From Stercorarius parasiticus (taxonomy: Eukaryota > Chordata > Aves > Charadriiformes > Stercorariidae): a DNA stretch of 64,000 nt. A model generated the notes under the pieces. The model did not search any database, had not been told where the DNA came from, and worked only from the letters and a program-made list of their open reading frames with translations. The stretch spans positions 380,664 to 444,663 of the forward strand of contig VWZL01000351.1 in NCBI GenBank assembly GCA_013396915.1, in the 5' to 3' direction. A program made the position numbers and the translations under genes. This document shows, one piece after another, positions 1-12,366 of this stretch. Every line of letters begins with the position of its first letter. The stretch's first letter is position 1.

Positions 1-270
1 ACTCAACCACCTCCCTGGGCAGGCTGTTCCAGTGCCTGACCGCTCTTTCAGTAAAGTAATTCCTCCTAATATCTAATCTAAACCTCCCCTGCCGCAACTT
101 CAGACCATTTCCTCTGGTCCTGTCATTATTCACCTGGGAGAAGAGGCCAACACCTACCTCTCTGCAACCTCCTTTCAGGGAGTTGTAGAGGGCAATGAGG
201 TCTCCCCTCAGCCTCCTCTTCTCCAAACTAAACATGCCGAGTTCCCTCAGCCTCTCCTCATAAGACTTGG
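1..270 (-). mobile_element. CR1 LINE fragment, 5'-truncated
   Basis: On the minus strand this reads as the well-known body of avian CR1, including the stretches about a pair of inverted-pyrimidine CTCAGCC blocks, CCTGGGAGAAGAGG and the AGGCTGTTCC end. The element is a non-LTR retrotransposon. The part seen is untranslated or near the 3' end of ORF2 and encodes nothing intact. Its 3' end lies beyond the left edge of the window and its 5' truncation is near position 270, where the similarity stops. It sits inside a NUAK1 intron in antisense orientation to the gene. The family call comes from recalled consensus, not from an alignment. Confidence 0.9.
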
Positions 271-1333
271 AGTTATGTGCCTCAGGGTGACGGTGCTGGG
301 GAGGCAGTCCCAGCCTCTGTCCCAGCCTCTGCTATCTCCTGCTTTTCAGATGTAATCAAAACAAACTTTGGTGCCTAATGACTTCAGCTCTTCTGTGTGC
401 AAAACACCTGAAAAAGTCAAAAGTCCCATAAAACATCATGTGGACAACTGGGCTTTAAACAAGAATGATGAAAGTTGGAAAGCTGAAGTGATTTTTTTTT
501 TTATTTATTTAGCCAAGATAAAGTACTTCAGCAGTGACACTATTTAGCCACATTTCTAATTGGTTTCCTCTAATTATGTAAGCTTTTGACCTTCGAGTGC
601 TTTATTCCCATTGTTTTCAGTTGATAACGTCCAAGAACATAAAGTAATATTTGGAGAGTCTGGCGATAGTAATGAAACAAGTATAAACAAACTTAACTCT
701 TTCGTTACTGTACCCCACCTTTATGAATTTCCTGTCATTCAGGGTGATTGCGCAAACAACACTTTGTCAGACATGACACAAACTCAAATGTGTGAGATCA
801 CTGGCAGGTTCAATTCAGATGTCAAAGTGATTGCAAGCAACAATCAGTTATTTCTGTTGTCCCATTTACACAGTCCTCCCACTACAATGTAAATATTTGC
901 TTGCCTGAAGCTCTGCAGTAGTTTGTAATCATAATTAAAAAAAAGGGAACTAGCTCTTGTATTCTTTGCTGAAACAAAAGACAATTAGTGTAACATGTTA
1001 CTGTGGCCAAATTAGCAACTCTCATTTTTCCTTCCTTTTTAAAGATGCATCAAAACCTGCATATCCTCCGTCTCATTCTCAGAGAAACAGCCTCGGCAAG
1101 GATAATGGTTCTCATTCTGATTTAATCTCCTCACTGGGGAGTAAATTCTAGTGTGCTGTCTGATTTAAAATGATTCTTGCAGGATCTTAACTACATTCCT
1201 TTAATTTAAGAAGAGATGCAATTTGGCTGAATAAGGCCATAATTCAGGAAAGCAATTTAACACAAGCTTAGCTTTAAAACACATACTTTATATCTCGCTA
1301 TCTTCAATTATAATTAAGCGTATGCATACATTT

Positions 1334-1345
1334 ATGCATATGCAT
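1334..1345. promoter_or_regulatory. Perfect MORE-type POU dimer palindrome
   Basis: The 12 bases ATGCATATGCAT match exactly the palindromic MORE element bound by dimers of Oct/POU factors. A second ten-base palindrome, GTATGCATAC, lies just upstream at 1320-1329. The match is exact in sequence; binding or enhancer activity is inference, and the flanks are AT-rich. Confidence 0.45.
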
Positions 1346-1410
1346 ACAAGTGGTTTTCTACATTGGGTATTTTCATGTCTGCTGTATGCGCTATTAAAAA
1401 AAATCATAAA

Positions 1411-1444
1411 ATAATAATAATATAAATAAATAAATAAATAAAAG
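1411..1444. repeat. AATA/ATA microsatellite
   Basis: A run of ATA units passes into AAAT tetramers. This is a simple repeat in the intron and needs no functional explanation. Confidence 0.9.
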
Positions 1445-2654
1445 ACATGCTAAGGGTCTGTAAAGCTTTCAAAGCAGTCAAGAACATAGAAGACACATCA
1501 AGCTGAATTTCTGAGGTAAAAAAAACATTTTTCAGTACTCGCGTATCTTTTTGAAGAATAATTCGTGCCTTATTACACAAGTGAGGTAATTGGGTCATAC
1601 ATGACTTTTCTGAATGAAAAGGTTATTCTAGTCTGCATCTCCAAAATTAAAAACAAACTTGCTTGTTCTTTTGATTTGGCTGACCTTTAATAAAAGAGCA
1701 TTTTGTAGCAGTGGAAAGGTACTTCTGTCTGCGGCTGTTAGGAGAGTAATAAAAATACCGCTGAATGGAAAGACACCAGATGGAAGGAATGTCAACATAC
1801 TGGAACTAATTTAGGAGATTGCTCTGATAGAGAGCAAAGGCATGAGGAGAATTCAAATGGTTCCAGTGCGAAGAGATTGGCCGCCCCTCTTAAACTAACA
1901 AACTAAAATCCTTACCCCAGGGTTACATGTAAACCAAATGGAATCAACCACAAGGAGGTAGTCCATTAAGGGGGGAAAAAAAAAATCCAACCCCCTCGGC
2001 ACTTGATCTGACTTTAGCATCCTGTAAGCTTGGAGGAAGGGCAAAAGCGTTCTGCTTTTTTTGCTTTTTGGATTTGGTAGTAAATAAGTTCAAAGCGAAC
2101 TGTCCTAACAGAGAGGTGTACAATATGCTATTAAATCTTTCTGACTGGTGTTTGCAAAACCATGCCCGTGTGGGCTTTCAACACTTCTAGGGTGAAGTCT
2201 GTCTTCAGGAGCATTTAAGATGGGTAGTGAGTATGTTCATCCAGTGTCAAATTTGTCCCATGGAATTTCAGTGGTGATGACTCTGGTGTAGCTAAAAGGA
2301 AGAATTTAGCAGTAGGATTGAAAAGAAAAGAAGAGTCCTGATCAGCAAGAGGTCCCTACGCAACCAGTGCTATTTAGAAAATGGAAAGCTGTAGTTAGAA
2401 GCTGAGTTCATCATTTCACGGCCTCTAAATATATATGTGGAGAGATTATATCCAAGAATTATTGCTATAGTAGAACAGCCTGTGAAAGAGACAGATTGTT
2501 GATATTACAAAATGTACTTTGTCTCAGATATGTCTTTGATAGTGAGAAGTGAAGTTCTTTCCCAGTTTCACATTTATATTCTTCAATGAACTCTAAAGCC
2601 AGCAGATTTGGTTTCAATTATCAGCCTGAAAATATAGAATTTTCTGTCTGTCAG

Positions 2655-2678
2655 GGTTTTTTTTTTAAAAAAAAAACC
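2655..2678. repeat. Perfect 24-bp palindrome GG-T10-A10-CC
   Basis: Ten T followed directly by ten A, closed by GG and CC, gives a perfect inverted repeat without a loop. It could be an annealed homopolymer relic, a short cruciform former, or an assembly effect at a homopolymer. A CA- and A-rich tract follows. Confidence 0.8.
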
Positions 2679-5600
2679 AAACCAAAAAAACAACAAACAC
2701 ACACGTTAGAATTAAGGAGGGAGTTTAAAGAAAAGCTGTAAGAAATATTTCTTTGAAAACTGTGTCTTAAGCACCCATTGCTGCTTGGGTAGAGTGCTGC
2801 CCTTAGCCTCTGCTACAGTTCTTGGGGTGAACAGACCAAGCCCAAGTAAGCTTGTATCCCCCTGGAAAATGCTGTTTCTCCATGTTGCCATGACCCATGT
2901 CTTAGTACATTAATACAACACTGTTGCTCATCTCCTGGGGATACAATCATGTCGTTTCTCGCACCCTGTGCTACATCCCATTCCTGATGTGGTCTCACAG
3001 GGCTGTCCCTCCCTCCTCCCCTGTGGCCAGATGGAAGTGTAGCCGTTTCAGAAGCCAATCCTTCATCCTGCAGGCTCTGTCTTCAAAGGAGTGCTGGCGT
3101 TTCACGACCACTACCTTGCACCACTTGACTGCTATGGGTGAGATACCGAGGTCTTGCTGCAGCTCTCCCAGTGTAACTCAGCTTGCAGAGTGGTGGAAAT
3201 AAACACAGTGGCTCAGAAATCAATGATGCACAGCTTGTAGCAAGCATTTCGCCTGCTGCTGTCTCCTCTAATATGTGGAGCTCATGCCTCGTATCTAAGC
3301 AACCCCCATCTCTTGGTTTGTGACTGACAGAACATCTCTCCTGCTATCACCTGTCTGGGTGTTGATACTGACAGTTCTCCACTTATCTTATTTGGCCAGC
3401 TCTGTTTGCAGAGTATGGATGGTTTGAAAGAAGCAAGAGCAGCCTTACCTTTCTTATACATACCCTCCCTCCTTCCCTTGACCTTGGTCAGGGTTGAGGA
3501 GCAGGCTTGTACGACACGACCATCCCATCAGTAGCAAGCTGCAGGGCGCAGTGTCCTACTGAAGCCGTGTTTCTCTGTCGGCAGTAGCTGCAGCCGGGGT
3601 TCAGGCACACATCTAGGCGGGGGTGAGTTTTGGAATGAATATGCAGTAGGATGGCAGGTAATAAATCATCTGCAACGAAAACAAAGAGTGAACTAAGCAG
3701 TCCCAGAAGCTATATGGAGGCAATCCGTCCGTCATCGGCCTGCAGGTTACGGCCCAGGTGTTAACAGGGCAGTATATTTATTACCTCATTATTATTTGCA
3801 GTAAGTCAATCCAGCCTTTAATTAATGCCCTTCTCTCTTCTCCCAGCCCTTGGCCACAATGCTTTCTTGGAGCAAATGTTTATAAAACTACATACTGTGC
3901 TCAGAAGGGAAATTCAGAAGTGTCTGTATGAAGCCTGCCTGGCATCCGAACTGCTGCTGTGAAAATTCGTGGTGTACATGGCTGGTAGCCTGAGACTTGC
4001 CAGAATACCACATTGTCACGTGCCTGATTGTTTTGACCACTAAATTCCTCTTTTGAGATTGTGTGTGTGTGTAGACATAAATCCTCCTGCCTTTCCACTC
4101 CCTGTTCCTTCAGTGGCAGCTCCCATTTAAGACGTTTTTGTCTGCTGTTCAGTTTCCTCTCCACAGGAACGTAGCTGCGTGCCCTCTCTTGAGATTCAGG
4201 TGATACAATGGAGGTGCTCTAAACTGACATGATGCAGTTGTGAAAAAGTACCTCCCACCTCCCTGGAAAAATAAAAAAAGATTCTCCATTCACCTCTGCT
4301 CCTCAGTGAAGAGATAAATTGCTGTTCAATTCTGTAATCGCTCAGCTATGATGATGCTGAGGAGGCCTCTGTAATGTCATCTAAGGCCAAGGGTAGTGTC
4401 CTTCTCATAATGCTCCCTCGTGAAGAAAAAGATGTGCCAATTTGACCTGAGTGTTCTGGTAAACTGAAACCCAAAGATGCGTTACTGGGTGCTTCTATTC
4501 TCATTGATTCTAGTGCAGTTTTGTGACAAAAATTCAAAATTTGGAACAGTGATTTATGCTTTCCTAAGTTCAATTTTAAGGTATTGTCTCAGTTTCCTAG
4601 AGGGCATAAGAGAAAATTTGAAATGGAAAGTACCTTTAAATGCACATTCCTCCAAGCCAAGTGCTTTCTGCTTCATTTTCTGTAGAAATGCAGGAAAATA
4701 TGTCTGCATCAGAACTTGTATTAAAATGGCAAATTTTAGTCCAGAAAAATTAGATTTTGGAATTTAAAATTTCAGAACGTCAAGGATGATTTGGGAAAGC
4801 TCTCATGACTGGGTGCTGAAAGCAAAACTTAAAACACCATCTGGAAGAATGCTGCATTGTAGTGGGGCTGTTATTGCTGTTATTGTCATCAGCAGCACTG
4901 AGCACCTGGTAGGGGAGCGGGGCGGGAAGAGCCGAGGGCCCTTTCGCCCCCATCTCTGCCCCTCTGGTGAGGCAGACGTCCCCCCGAGGTCAGGCTGGTC
5001 CTCGGCTGGTACTGCTTGGAGTGTGCTCTCGCGTGAGAGTCCGCTGAGAGTGGTGCCATGTGGCGACTTTACCTCTGTGTGCATGATATAATAACCCCTA
5101 ACTCATTGAATCAGCTGAGGTTTTTGGGCAGGGGGGTGTTGGGGCTGTTTTGTTTTGTGTTGTGGTTTTTTGTTTTTTTTTAATCAAATCCCTTAAATAA
5201 GAGCATTTATAGTTATTTGTTTCAGCTTACTGAAACTTATTTCTTTTTGCCTTCCTAAACAACCCTGTATCTAACAAGCTTTTCCAAGCTTAGAAAAACA
5301 AGTATGTGCATTACTGCTTTACTAGTAACACATCGCAGCACTTCCCTATGTGATACAGGGCATGTTTAGTTTTTCCCAGACAATACCAGTCTGTCATTCT
5401 TGGAGAGGATACTGTAAGTATAATCCATCCAGAGACGGCTCTTCCAGTTTCCGAAGTTTATTGCTAATGAGGATGCATATAGGATGTAATCACTGGCAGG
5501 AGACTCTGCTTCGGGGTACAGTGAGGCCAGCAGACAAGCGAGCGGCCAATTTTATCTGGCTGTTTGCTCTCCCTTTTATCAGAGCTGTTTGGCTGGGGTT

Positions 5601-5776
5601 CAGGGGTGTTAGAGGGAACCGCAGAGGCTTTGGCTTGTAGAGTTGAGTGACAAGGTGTGAGAGGACATGAGACAAAGCCTAAGAGCAGCAAATATCTGCA
5701 TGTTGAGAAGAGGCTGCTTCACATTACACTGCAAAAGCTGAAGGTTGGGGTTTTTTTGTTTTTTGTTGGTTTTTTG

Positions 5777-5814
5777 GTGGTGTGTTTTTTTTTTTAAAAA
5801 AAAAACAACACCAC
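5777..5814. repeat. Imperfect poly-T/poly-A hairpin
   Basis: A left arm of GTGGTGTG plus eleven T faces ten A plus CAACACCAC. The arms pair along their whole length with one single-base shift. It has the same design as the palindrome about 3.1 kb upstream. Confidence 0.75.
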
Positions 5815-7079
5815 TAAGGACTACTAGCTGAGCTTTACTGAAGAGATACAGGAAGGCATCATTCCAGAAGGGCTGGTCAAAACTATCATCCGTTTGTAAT
5901 AACCTCTGTAACCTCATTAACTTGCATATGCTTTGCTGCCAGTGTGACCTGGCCTCAGCAGGCTGCTGCCACAGATAAAAAGAGAAGGAAAATCACCATG
6001 TTTTAATAGGAGCAGTGGCTATTTATGGCAGGTGCAGGAAGTTTCCAGTGGGTTGCAGAGGATTTTCAGTGTCAGAAAGGAAAGAATATTTAGCAGCCAG
6101 GGCATTATGGCAATTCGAGACTACTCACAGCCTGCTTTACTAGATTAAGTGTTCAGTTATCTGCAACTCCCAGTGAAGTCCTTGACAGCATGTGGCACAG
6201 AATACCCTCAGCCCCGAAGAACAGTCCAATTGTGACGTGTATTAGATGAATGTTCCTTGCACTGTTTACGTGAGAGTTGGGCATTGCTGCCAGCTCTGCG
6301 CAAGTGGCAAAGGACGTATCTACAGTATGCAACGGGACATGCGGAGGAGGCAGGAGATAAGTAAGCTTGAGGATGGGTTGGGTGCATGAGATGGGGTGCA
6401 GAGCCATACTGACAAGAGCTGTACAGCTCTGGAGACGTTGCAGCCACTGCTAGCTCAGGTGTCTGTGCCCACCATGCTGTTGCATAGAGTTGGGCTGGAA
6501 GAGGATGCATGCATCGATTGACTTGTTGGATTTTGATGGTAGGTGAAAGACAGCCAACAGTCATTATAAGCCAAATGTCAATTCTGTATCAGCCAGTCGT
6601 TGAAGACAGGGTTTATTATGCCTTCTATTAACCCTTTCCAAATGATGTGATAGGTCATGTTTCCTTCAGTCCTCTGGCTTCAAGAGGACTACTGGTAAGA
6701 GGCAGTCCCTGTTGGAACTGGGGTTAGCATTCAGGTGTTACTGGCACAAGTGTCCACCTTACCGCATTCGGATCAAGTTGACTTTGCCATCCTGTGACCC
6801 CATATTATAGAGGCAAAGACCTTCTTTCATGTAGCCATATGAAAGTGAAGATAGCCTCAACTTCCTTCTCTTGGTCTGCAATGTTGTAATTTTCCTCTGG
6901 AAAAAATTGGCTTTGGTGCTTGCTTTTTGCAGTGGAGTTGGTAGGACATCTCTCCAGGCTGCAGTGATGACATAGGATGTGTTCAGTTATCCTATGTCTT
7001 CTTCACCCTTTAAAGTGTCAGTTTTCAAATGTATTGAATCAACTGTGGTGTGGTTTTTTTTTTCTTTTATCCTGTGCAG

Positions 7080-7231
7080 TGTTTGAAAATAAAGATAAGA
7101 TTGTGATCATCATGGAGTATGCAAGTAAAGGAGAGTTGTATGATTACATCAGTGAGAGGCGGCGATTGAGTGAAAGAGAGACAAGACACTTCTTTCGACA
7201 AATAGTCTCTGCTGTACATTACTGCCACAAG
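7080..7231 (+). CDS. NUAK1: NUAK1 coding exon: kinase N-lobe end to alpha-E (residues ~121-171)
   Basis: The exon is 152 bp: two bases completing a split Val codon, then 50 codons. It is bounded by CTGTGCAG and AAG|GTGAGC. It encodes the kinase hinge ([15 protein letters not shown]) and the alpha-D/alpha-E helices ending in YCHK, all typical of the AMPK-related NUAK family. NUAK1 is a cytoplasmic and nuclear Ser/Thr kinase switched on by LKB1; it acts on the myosin phosphatase subunit MYPT1 and in cell adhesion, axon branching and stress survival (family knowledge). In the open frame the coding sequence reads on into the intron and stops at 7279, so the donor sets the 3' end. The match to NUAK1 rather than NUAK2 rests on the C-terminal exon. 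Confidence 0.97.
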
Positions 7232-8513
7232 GTGAGCAAAGGATTTGATATTGAAAAATGCTATTTGAACGCTGTGTAGTGGCTTATATATTTCAAAGCA
7301 TGTCTGAGGCAAGAGCATTCATTATTAAGTATGACAGCGTGTGATTATATCAGCACAACTTTCATTAAAATTGCTACAGTAGTTCACTGCCTGTTTTTAA
7401 AGACTAAGGATGTTTCCCTGTGTTATGGCAGATAGCAGCCACTCCCTTACATTAGCCCTACATTGCATTTTTGCCTTGGAAATAATTCTCCTGATATTCA
7501 AAAAAAAATTTAACAACATAAACTGGAAAAGGAATCCCACAGAACTTCTACAACATTAGTATTAATACATTCAAATGAACTATAGTTTTCAATTTGAATA
7601 TGCAAGTGAACAACTTTAGAATAGGAGATAAAATATATGAAAGAAAAAAGCCAAGAGAAAGGTATGAATGTTCATGTATGAGCTTTAGCATGTACTCATT
7701 CTGGATAGGCAAAACCAACTTTTCCAGATGTAGCAGAAGCACTAGAAAGATACCCTTTGCTAATCCATCATGGTACCCACTAGAATGACAATTTAAGCAA
7801 TTAAACCCAAGGTAGCTGACTGGCTCTAATCATGGACCTTTTATCCCTGCTTATGAACCAACTTCATAGAGCCTAAACTTGCATGAGGCTAAGACCGTTG
7901 AACAGCTAACACAATTTTTTGTTTCAATTCTTAAACACTTTAATCTCCACTTGAATTCTGATAAACAAGGACAGTTTTCAAAGTCCTCACTGCGCAGCGC
8001 TGAAAAGCTGCAGCGCCCTTCCCTCTGCAGTTATTTTTTCCCAAATTTCTTTAAGAAGGCCCTGACCTAAACCCAGCTTGTTTGCTTCCATCCCTAACAT
8101 TTACAGTCCTTTAGGATTATAACTCCCCTGATCCACGTGGCTGCACATTGGAGGAATGAGAGCTTTTGTAAGGACTAACGTCATTGACAGATATTGTTTT
8201 CTGGTGCCTGGGAAGAATATATTGCTTTCACGCAGTGGGGGCAGGATCCAGGCTGGAATTAAGTTCCGAAAAGACACCCCCCATCCCCCCTGCTTTTTTA
8301 GAGGCTTTGTGGGAGGACAGATTCCAGTCATTCTTCCCTTAACCACACACCAAGTGACTAATACATCGCCTGTCACTAGTCTCTGGGCCGTGAGTGTTAT
8401 GACAGTGGAATCAGCCCTGAAATGTGGATGCAAAGACCACCCTGCCAGCTCACCTTTAATTTTCCCAATATTTTCTCGTGTTCTCCCCTCTGTTTTTTTC
8501 TTCCTTGTTTCAG
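7232..8513 (+). other. NUAK1: NUAK1 intron (phase 0), 1.28 kb
   Basis: The intron has a GTGAGC donor and a TTGTTTCAG acceptor behind a long T/C tract. I see no repeat I can name and no further exon. Open frames at 8101-8560 span the acceptor and are accidental. Confidence 0.9.
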
Positions 8514-8579
8514 AACGGTGTTGTCCACAGGGACCTAAAATTGGAAAACATCCTTCTTGATGACAATTTTAATATTAAG
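8514..8579 (+). CDS. NUAK1: NUAK1 coding exon: catalytic loop (residues ~172-193)
   Basis: This small exon is 66 bp, exactly 22 codons, phase 0 at both ends, bounded by TTGTTTCAG and AAG|GTAGGA. It encodes NGVVHRDLKLENILLDDN and four more residues. The HRD aspartate (D178 in human numbering) is the proton acceptor of phosphotransfer, with the K and N of the HRDLKxEN loop also present. Because the exon is in phase and a multiple of three, skipping it would keep the frame but delete the whole catalytic loop and give a dead kinase. The Phe in DDNF differs from Cys in the human protein as I recall it. Confidence 0.97.
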
Positions 8580-9090
8580 GTAGGATTCTTTTTCTCAGCT
8601 TCTCAGAATGGATTTGCATGTTTTGTAAAATTTTTATCCAAGGTATTAGAAAAGCCAGTGTTATGGCAACAGCTGCTAAGCAACAGCATCTGGCAAGAGG
8701 CTCAGGGGTTTTGGAGGTTGGGGAAAGAGCACCACTGGTGACGAGTGATACACACTAAATGAAGCTTTGCATAATTTGGGGGAGAAGGCCCTGTCCTGCC
8801 ACCCAAGGGCCATGATTCCCAAAGCAGTATCTATTTACTGGTAGGAAACTGCAGAGCATTTCGTGCAGTCGGGTTTATTGTACGAATGATATTATTGCTG
8901 GCTGCTGCTGGGGCTAGGAAAAAACTTTCCTGGTCTACAGGGTTCAAGTGCCTCCTACAGAACACTCTGATTGTCCTTTTGATCATGGCTGGAAAATAAG
9001 CAAAGAGAGTTTCAAAATAAACCTAGTAAAGCACATGTGCTTCATTAGGAAATGGCCTTGGAACTCCAGACACTAACGTATACTTTGGAT

Positions 9091-9124
9091 AGTGATGTCA
9101 GTGATGTCATTTCCATGTCATTTC
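9091..9124. promoter_or_regulatory. Short tandem with two TGATGTCA (CRE/AP-1-like) sites
   Basis: AGTGATGTC occurs twice head to tail, so TGATGTCA appears at 9093-9100 and 9102-9109. An overlapping ATGTCATTTC is also repeated at 9104-9113 and 9115-9124. TGATGTCA is a known one-base variant of the ATF/CREB/JUN palindrome. Function is inferred only. Confidence 0.35.
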
Positions 9125-12100
9125 TCCCCAGTGAAAGCATGGGAATGACCTTTTTTCCCTTCTTCTTCTTTTTTTCCTAATAGCTGTAGCACAAAGCTAA
9201 ATAATGCAGAGATGAGTGTAGTTTCCAGGTGGCCGAACCTGTTTCACTTCCAGCTTTGCTCCTCCCTGGGTAGTTGGATGTGAGGGTGGCTGGGTGCTCT
9301 CATCTATGGGCAAACAAGCGGAGGGAGGGACACCGAAGAGTTTCTGCTGACGCTTGGGCATCTTCGCTTAATTAACAAAGTAATCAAGGAGCTCCCTGCA
9401 TAGCCAAATATCTAAATAGCTGGGATCTTCATTTTGTCTCCACTGAAAAGCCACAGGGCTGCACGCACTGCCTTCTGCGCTTCACGCTGGAGAGATTGTC
9501 TTCATTTTAAGCTGATGTGCAATGGAAATGGAAAGTAACATATGGTAGCTGCCATCTGTGTAACGCTGATGACAGAAGCTAACTTGGATCAACTGGTGGA
9601 TTAAAGGCACATAAATATGTGGTTTCTAAAAATAGGCTTTTACAGAAGGCCTATCCAATGCAATACTTGGGTGTTTTGCTGTTAACATCCAGTCTTAGAG
9701 CGAACTTTCCTGCTCCTGTTCTGACAGGGACACTGGCTGCAGCAGCCCGAGCTGTTCTCAGCAGTGCTGAAAACAAAAAGTAGCCTTTCTAGGACATTGT
9801 ATACGAAACAGGCTTCCGCAGGCAGGATGACCTTTCTTTCCGCATTACACGCCAAACTATCTTCCCAGCTAATCAGAGAATTCTTGAGAGAAAAGTGGAA
9901 TTTGGGGAATTTGCTAGCTGCAGTGGCCTGGATCTCCGCACTGTGGTCCTCATATGCAAAACCAATCACTTCCCCAAGCCTCCAGGGAGCTGTGCTTTGT
10001 CAGAAGGCTCCGCTCCCTCCCCCGTCTCCTTTATGGGAGTCTAATCGTCCTGTGGTGAGAGCAGGAGGATGGGGCAGGGACGGGGACCATGGAGGTGACC
10101 TAGGGCCTTCAGAACTACAGATGCATTTCAGCTGCCATAGCAAGTGGCACTGCTGTGGAAGAAATTTGGGTAGTCACAACACCCCACATCCCTTCCAATC
10201 ATTTGGACATCTTTTTCTGGAAGGCTTCGCTTTCCTGAACTGTGTTGTGTTTAAGCTGCAGCGTAGGTATTTTGCGTATTTCCAGCCTTTCCTCAGTTAC
10301 TTCTCTGCAAACTGTAATGCACGCCTCTGAGCGGGCAAGGCTGCCTCGGCGTGGGTAGGTGGCTGCAAGCTCCCTCATTGTCCTCTGGCAACTGTTTCCG
10401 CAAAGGGTCTTTATTTATTAGCAAGAGGCTATTTATTCCCAAGACCGAGCTTGGGAAGCAGTTGGTATTTCATACCTCTTACTATCAATAGCGTTTGAAT
10501 TTGGGTTACTTCAAGAGATAACTTTTTGCATTGTTTTCCTTTTTTGCCCTGTTCTTTTTTTTTACACCTCATGACTAAGCTGAGCTTTGAATCCTTGCTG
10601 TTAAGCACACTGCCACTATTTCTCGGATACTGAAGCTTTGAATATGTTACTGTGGTTTCTATGCTACTTGCACAGAATTTTACTTCCCACTTTTTCTTTG
10701 TTTCACTAAATAGTAACCGTTGGCAAGGAAACACATATGGAGCTGTAAATGATTTATCAGGAGTAAATTTATCAGGTCCTCATTCTGAGAGTATTTATGT
10801 ATTGTTTATTCAGGCAGAAGAAGAGAAAGATGCAGTTTGGGGTTTGGTATTGACTGATGGTTTCAAATACTCAGTGGAAGGCATTTTCTAGAAATGGAGT
10901 GATGGTCTTATCTGTACTTTCCCAGTATTTATATTTCATTCAGTGAATTACAAAGCACTTACAAAATTGGCAATTTGATTTTAAGAATGAGAAAATGAAA
11001 GGAATCTCTTTGTTCTTGAGTGCAATGTGCAGTTAAATACATGTTTCTGAAGACGACAGCGTTCTATACATTATGATATGCACAAACATGTCATAGTAAC
11101 GTGAGGAAAAAATAAGATATTGTAAAAATAGATCCATGTATAGCAACTTAAGTGGTACTTTTAGAACAGGAAATAAAGAGGACAAGTAATCCATTAGAAA
11201 TTATTATCTGACCTAGAAGGGCCCCAAGCCATTTTACATGATACTACACTAACTTTGAAACCATTCTTGAATTTTAGCTAATTAAATGAAGGTCACGAAG
11301 GAGTGTATGGAGACATAATCAGCTTTTAAAAAAAAATTACGATAGTGAGTAAAAGTCTCTGGAGTTATATGTTGGAGTACAGCAACTAGGAAATACCAGT
11401 GTCTGAAAGCTGACAGAAAATTACACTTTTTGAAGAGTTCTGCAGGTCCACAGGCCAGAGGTGGAGGGTGATGAGGGGAAGAAAGTGATGTGATCTATGC
11501 TACATAATTATGTTTTTCAGGGACTTGGTGTATGCAGTAATATTTCCTACAAATTATTACTTAAGACCCCTAAAGGCAGCAAACACAAGTGAATAGAACG
11601 AGTTTTAAAACACTTGTGAGGCTGATCATGCACGCAGATCCATGGGGTACCAGTTGATCCATTAATGAAACAGTACCTTGCCTTGCTCCCCAGATATACA
11701 CCCAACTATCTAGCAGAAACCCCAGTGAGAATGTTTCTCCTGGGACCTGGCCTGTTTGCGGAGGTCAACAGTGGAGCACAATCCTAGAGGTAAACTTCAC
11801 CAAGCCACTGCAGCCTCCCAGGGCACAAAAACGTTATTTGCTTTCTTACCTTGTTCATGGTGCCATGTTCTTTAAAGAAATAACGTGGTGATGAAATTAG
11901 GGTTTCTGCAGCATCTAAAAGCCTCTCCTTCCTCACATTCACGTGCCAGCTGCTAACAGCATAGTTCACCTTAAAATTTACTCCATTCTCCTTTCAGCTG
12001 CCTGCACTTGCTGCCTTCCACCATCCAGCTCTAGGTAACTCAGAGCTGCCCCCTCTGCTTGCCCTGGGTTCCCACACAGTGGCAGAGCAGCCTCTTGCTG

Positions 12101-12284
12101 GCATTTTCATCCCAATGAGAGGACATCATCATTCTTAATCCTAAAACAGCTGGAGGTGGTCAGGGTCAGACAGGCAGCAGGGCTAAGGCAGTCCCAAAGC
12201 CCCGAAAGAGCTGCCCTGAGTTGATGAGTTAGAAAGCTCTTTGTGGGAAGATACTCACACCGCCTTTAGAGATCTTTCTTGCCA

Positions 12285-12366
12285 AGAAAGGTTGGACCAG
12301 ATGATCCTTGAGGTCCCTTCCAACCTGATATTCTTTGATTCTGTGATTCTGTGATTCTATGATCTG
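12285..12366 (+). mobile_element. CR1 LINE 3' end with ATTCTGTG tail
   Basis: The sequence has the hallmark CR1 3' end: GGTTGGACCAGATGATCCTT, then GAGGTCCCTTCCAACCT, then a tail of ATTCTGTG/ATTCTATG units from about 12340. It is in the same orientation as NUAK1 and heavily 5'-truncated. Confidence 0.9.

Larger units (their letters stand above)
1..7079 (+). other. NUAK1: NUAK1 intron upstream of the first visible exon (3' part)
   Basis: This is the 3' end of a phase-1 intron: the first visible exon begins with the last two bases of a Val codon. The acceptor at 7072-7079 is CTGTGCAG behind a T-rich tract. I looked for the exon that should carry the sequence just before the visible exon (the Asn-His-Pro-His region and the ATP-lysine strand) and did not find it, so it lies further left. 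Contents I can name are the CR1 piece at the edge, an AATA microsatellite, a POU-dimer palindrome near 1334, two poly-T/poly-A palindromes near 2655 and 5777, and a GC-rich patch at about 4900-5040. Short open frames here are not recognisable as genes. Confidence 0.85.

Noticed and set aside
611..892. 93-codon open frame in the upstream intron as a NUAK1 exon or gene
   Set aside because: No similarity to the missing NUAK1 N-terminal part (glycine loop, ATP-lysine strand) and no domain; it is intronic chance.
4900..5040. GC-rich stretch as an alternative NUAK1 promoter
   Set aside because: CpG density is only moderate and short; there is no start-site evidence, and a following exon in frame is not seen.
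6977..7279. 100-codon frame as a separate short protein
   Set aside because: Only the part from 7080 to 7231 is coding; the ends are intron read-through beyond the acceptor and donor.
9764..10330. 188-codon + strand frame inside the large intron
   Set aside because: No recognisable domain, no splice context, overlapped by a minus-strand frame; treated as chance.
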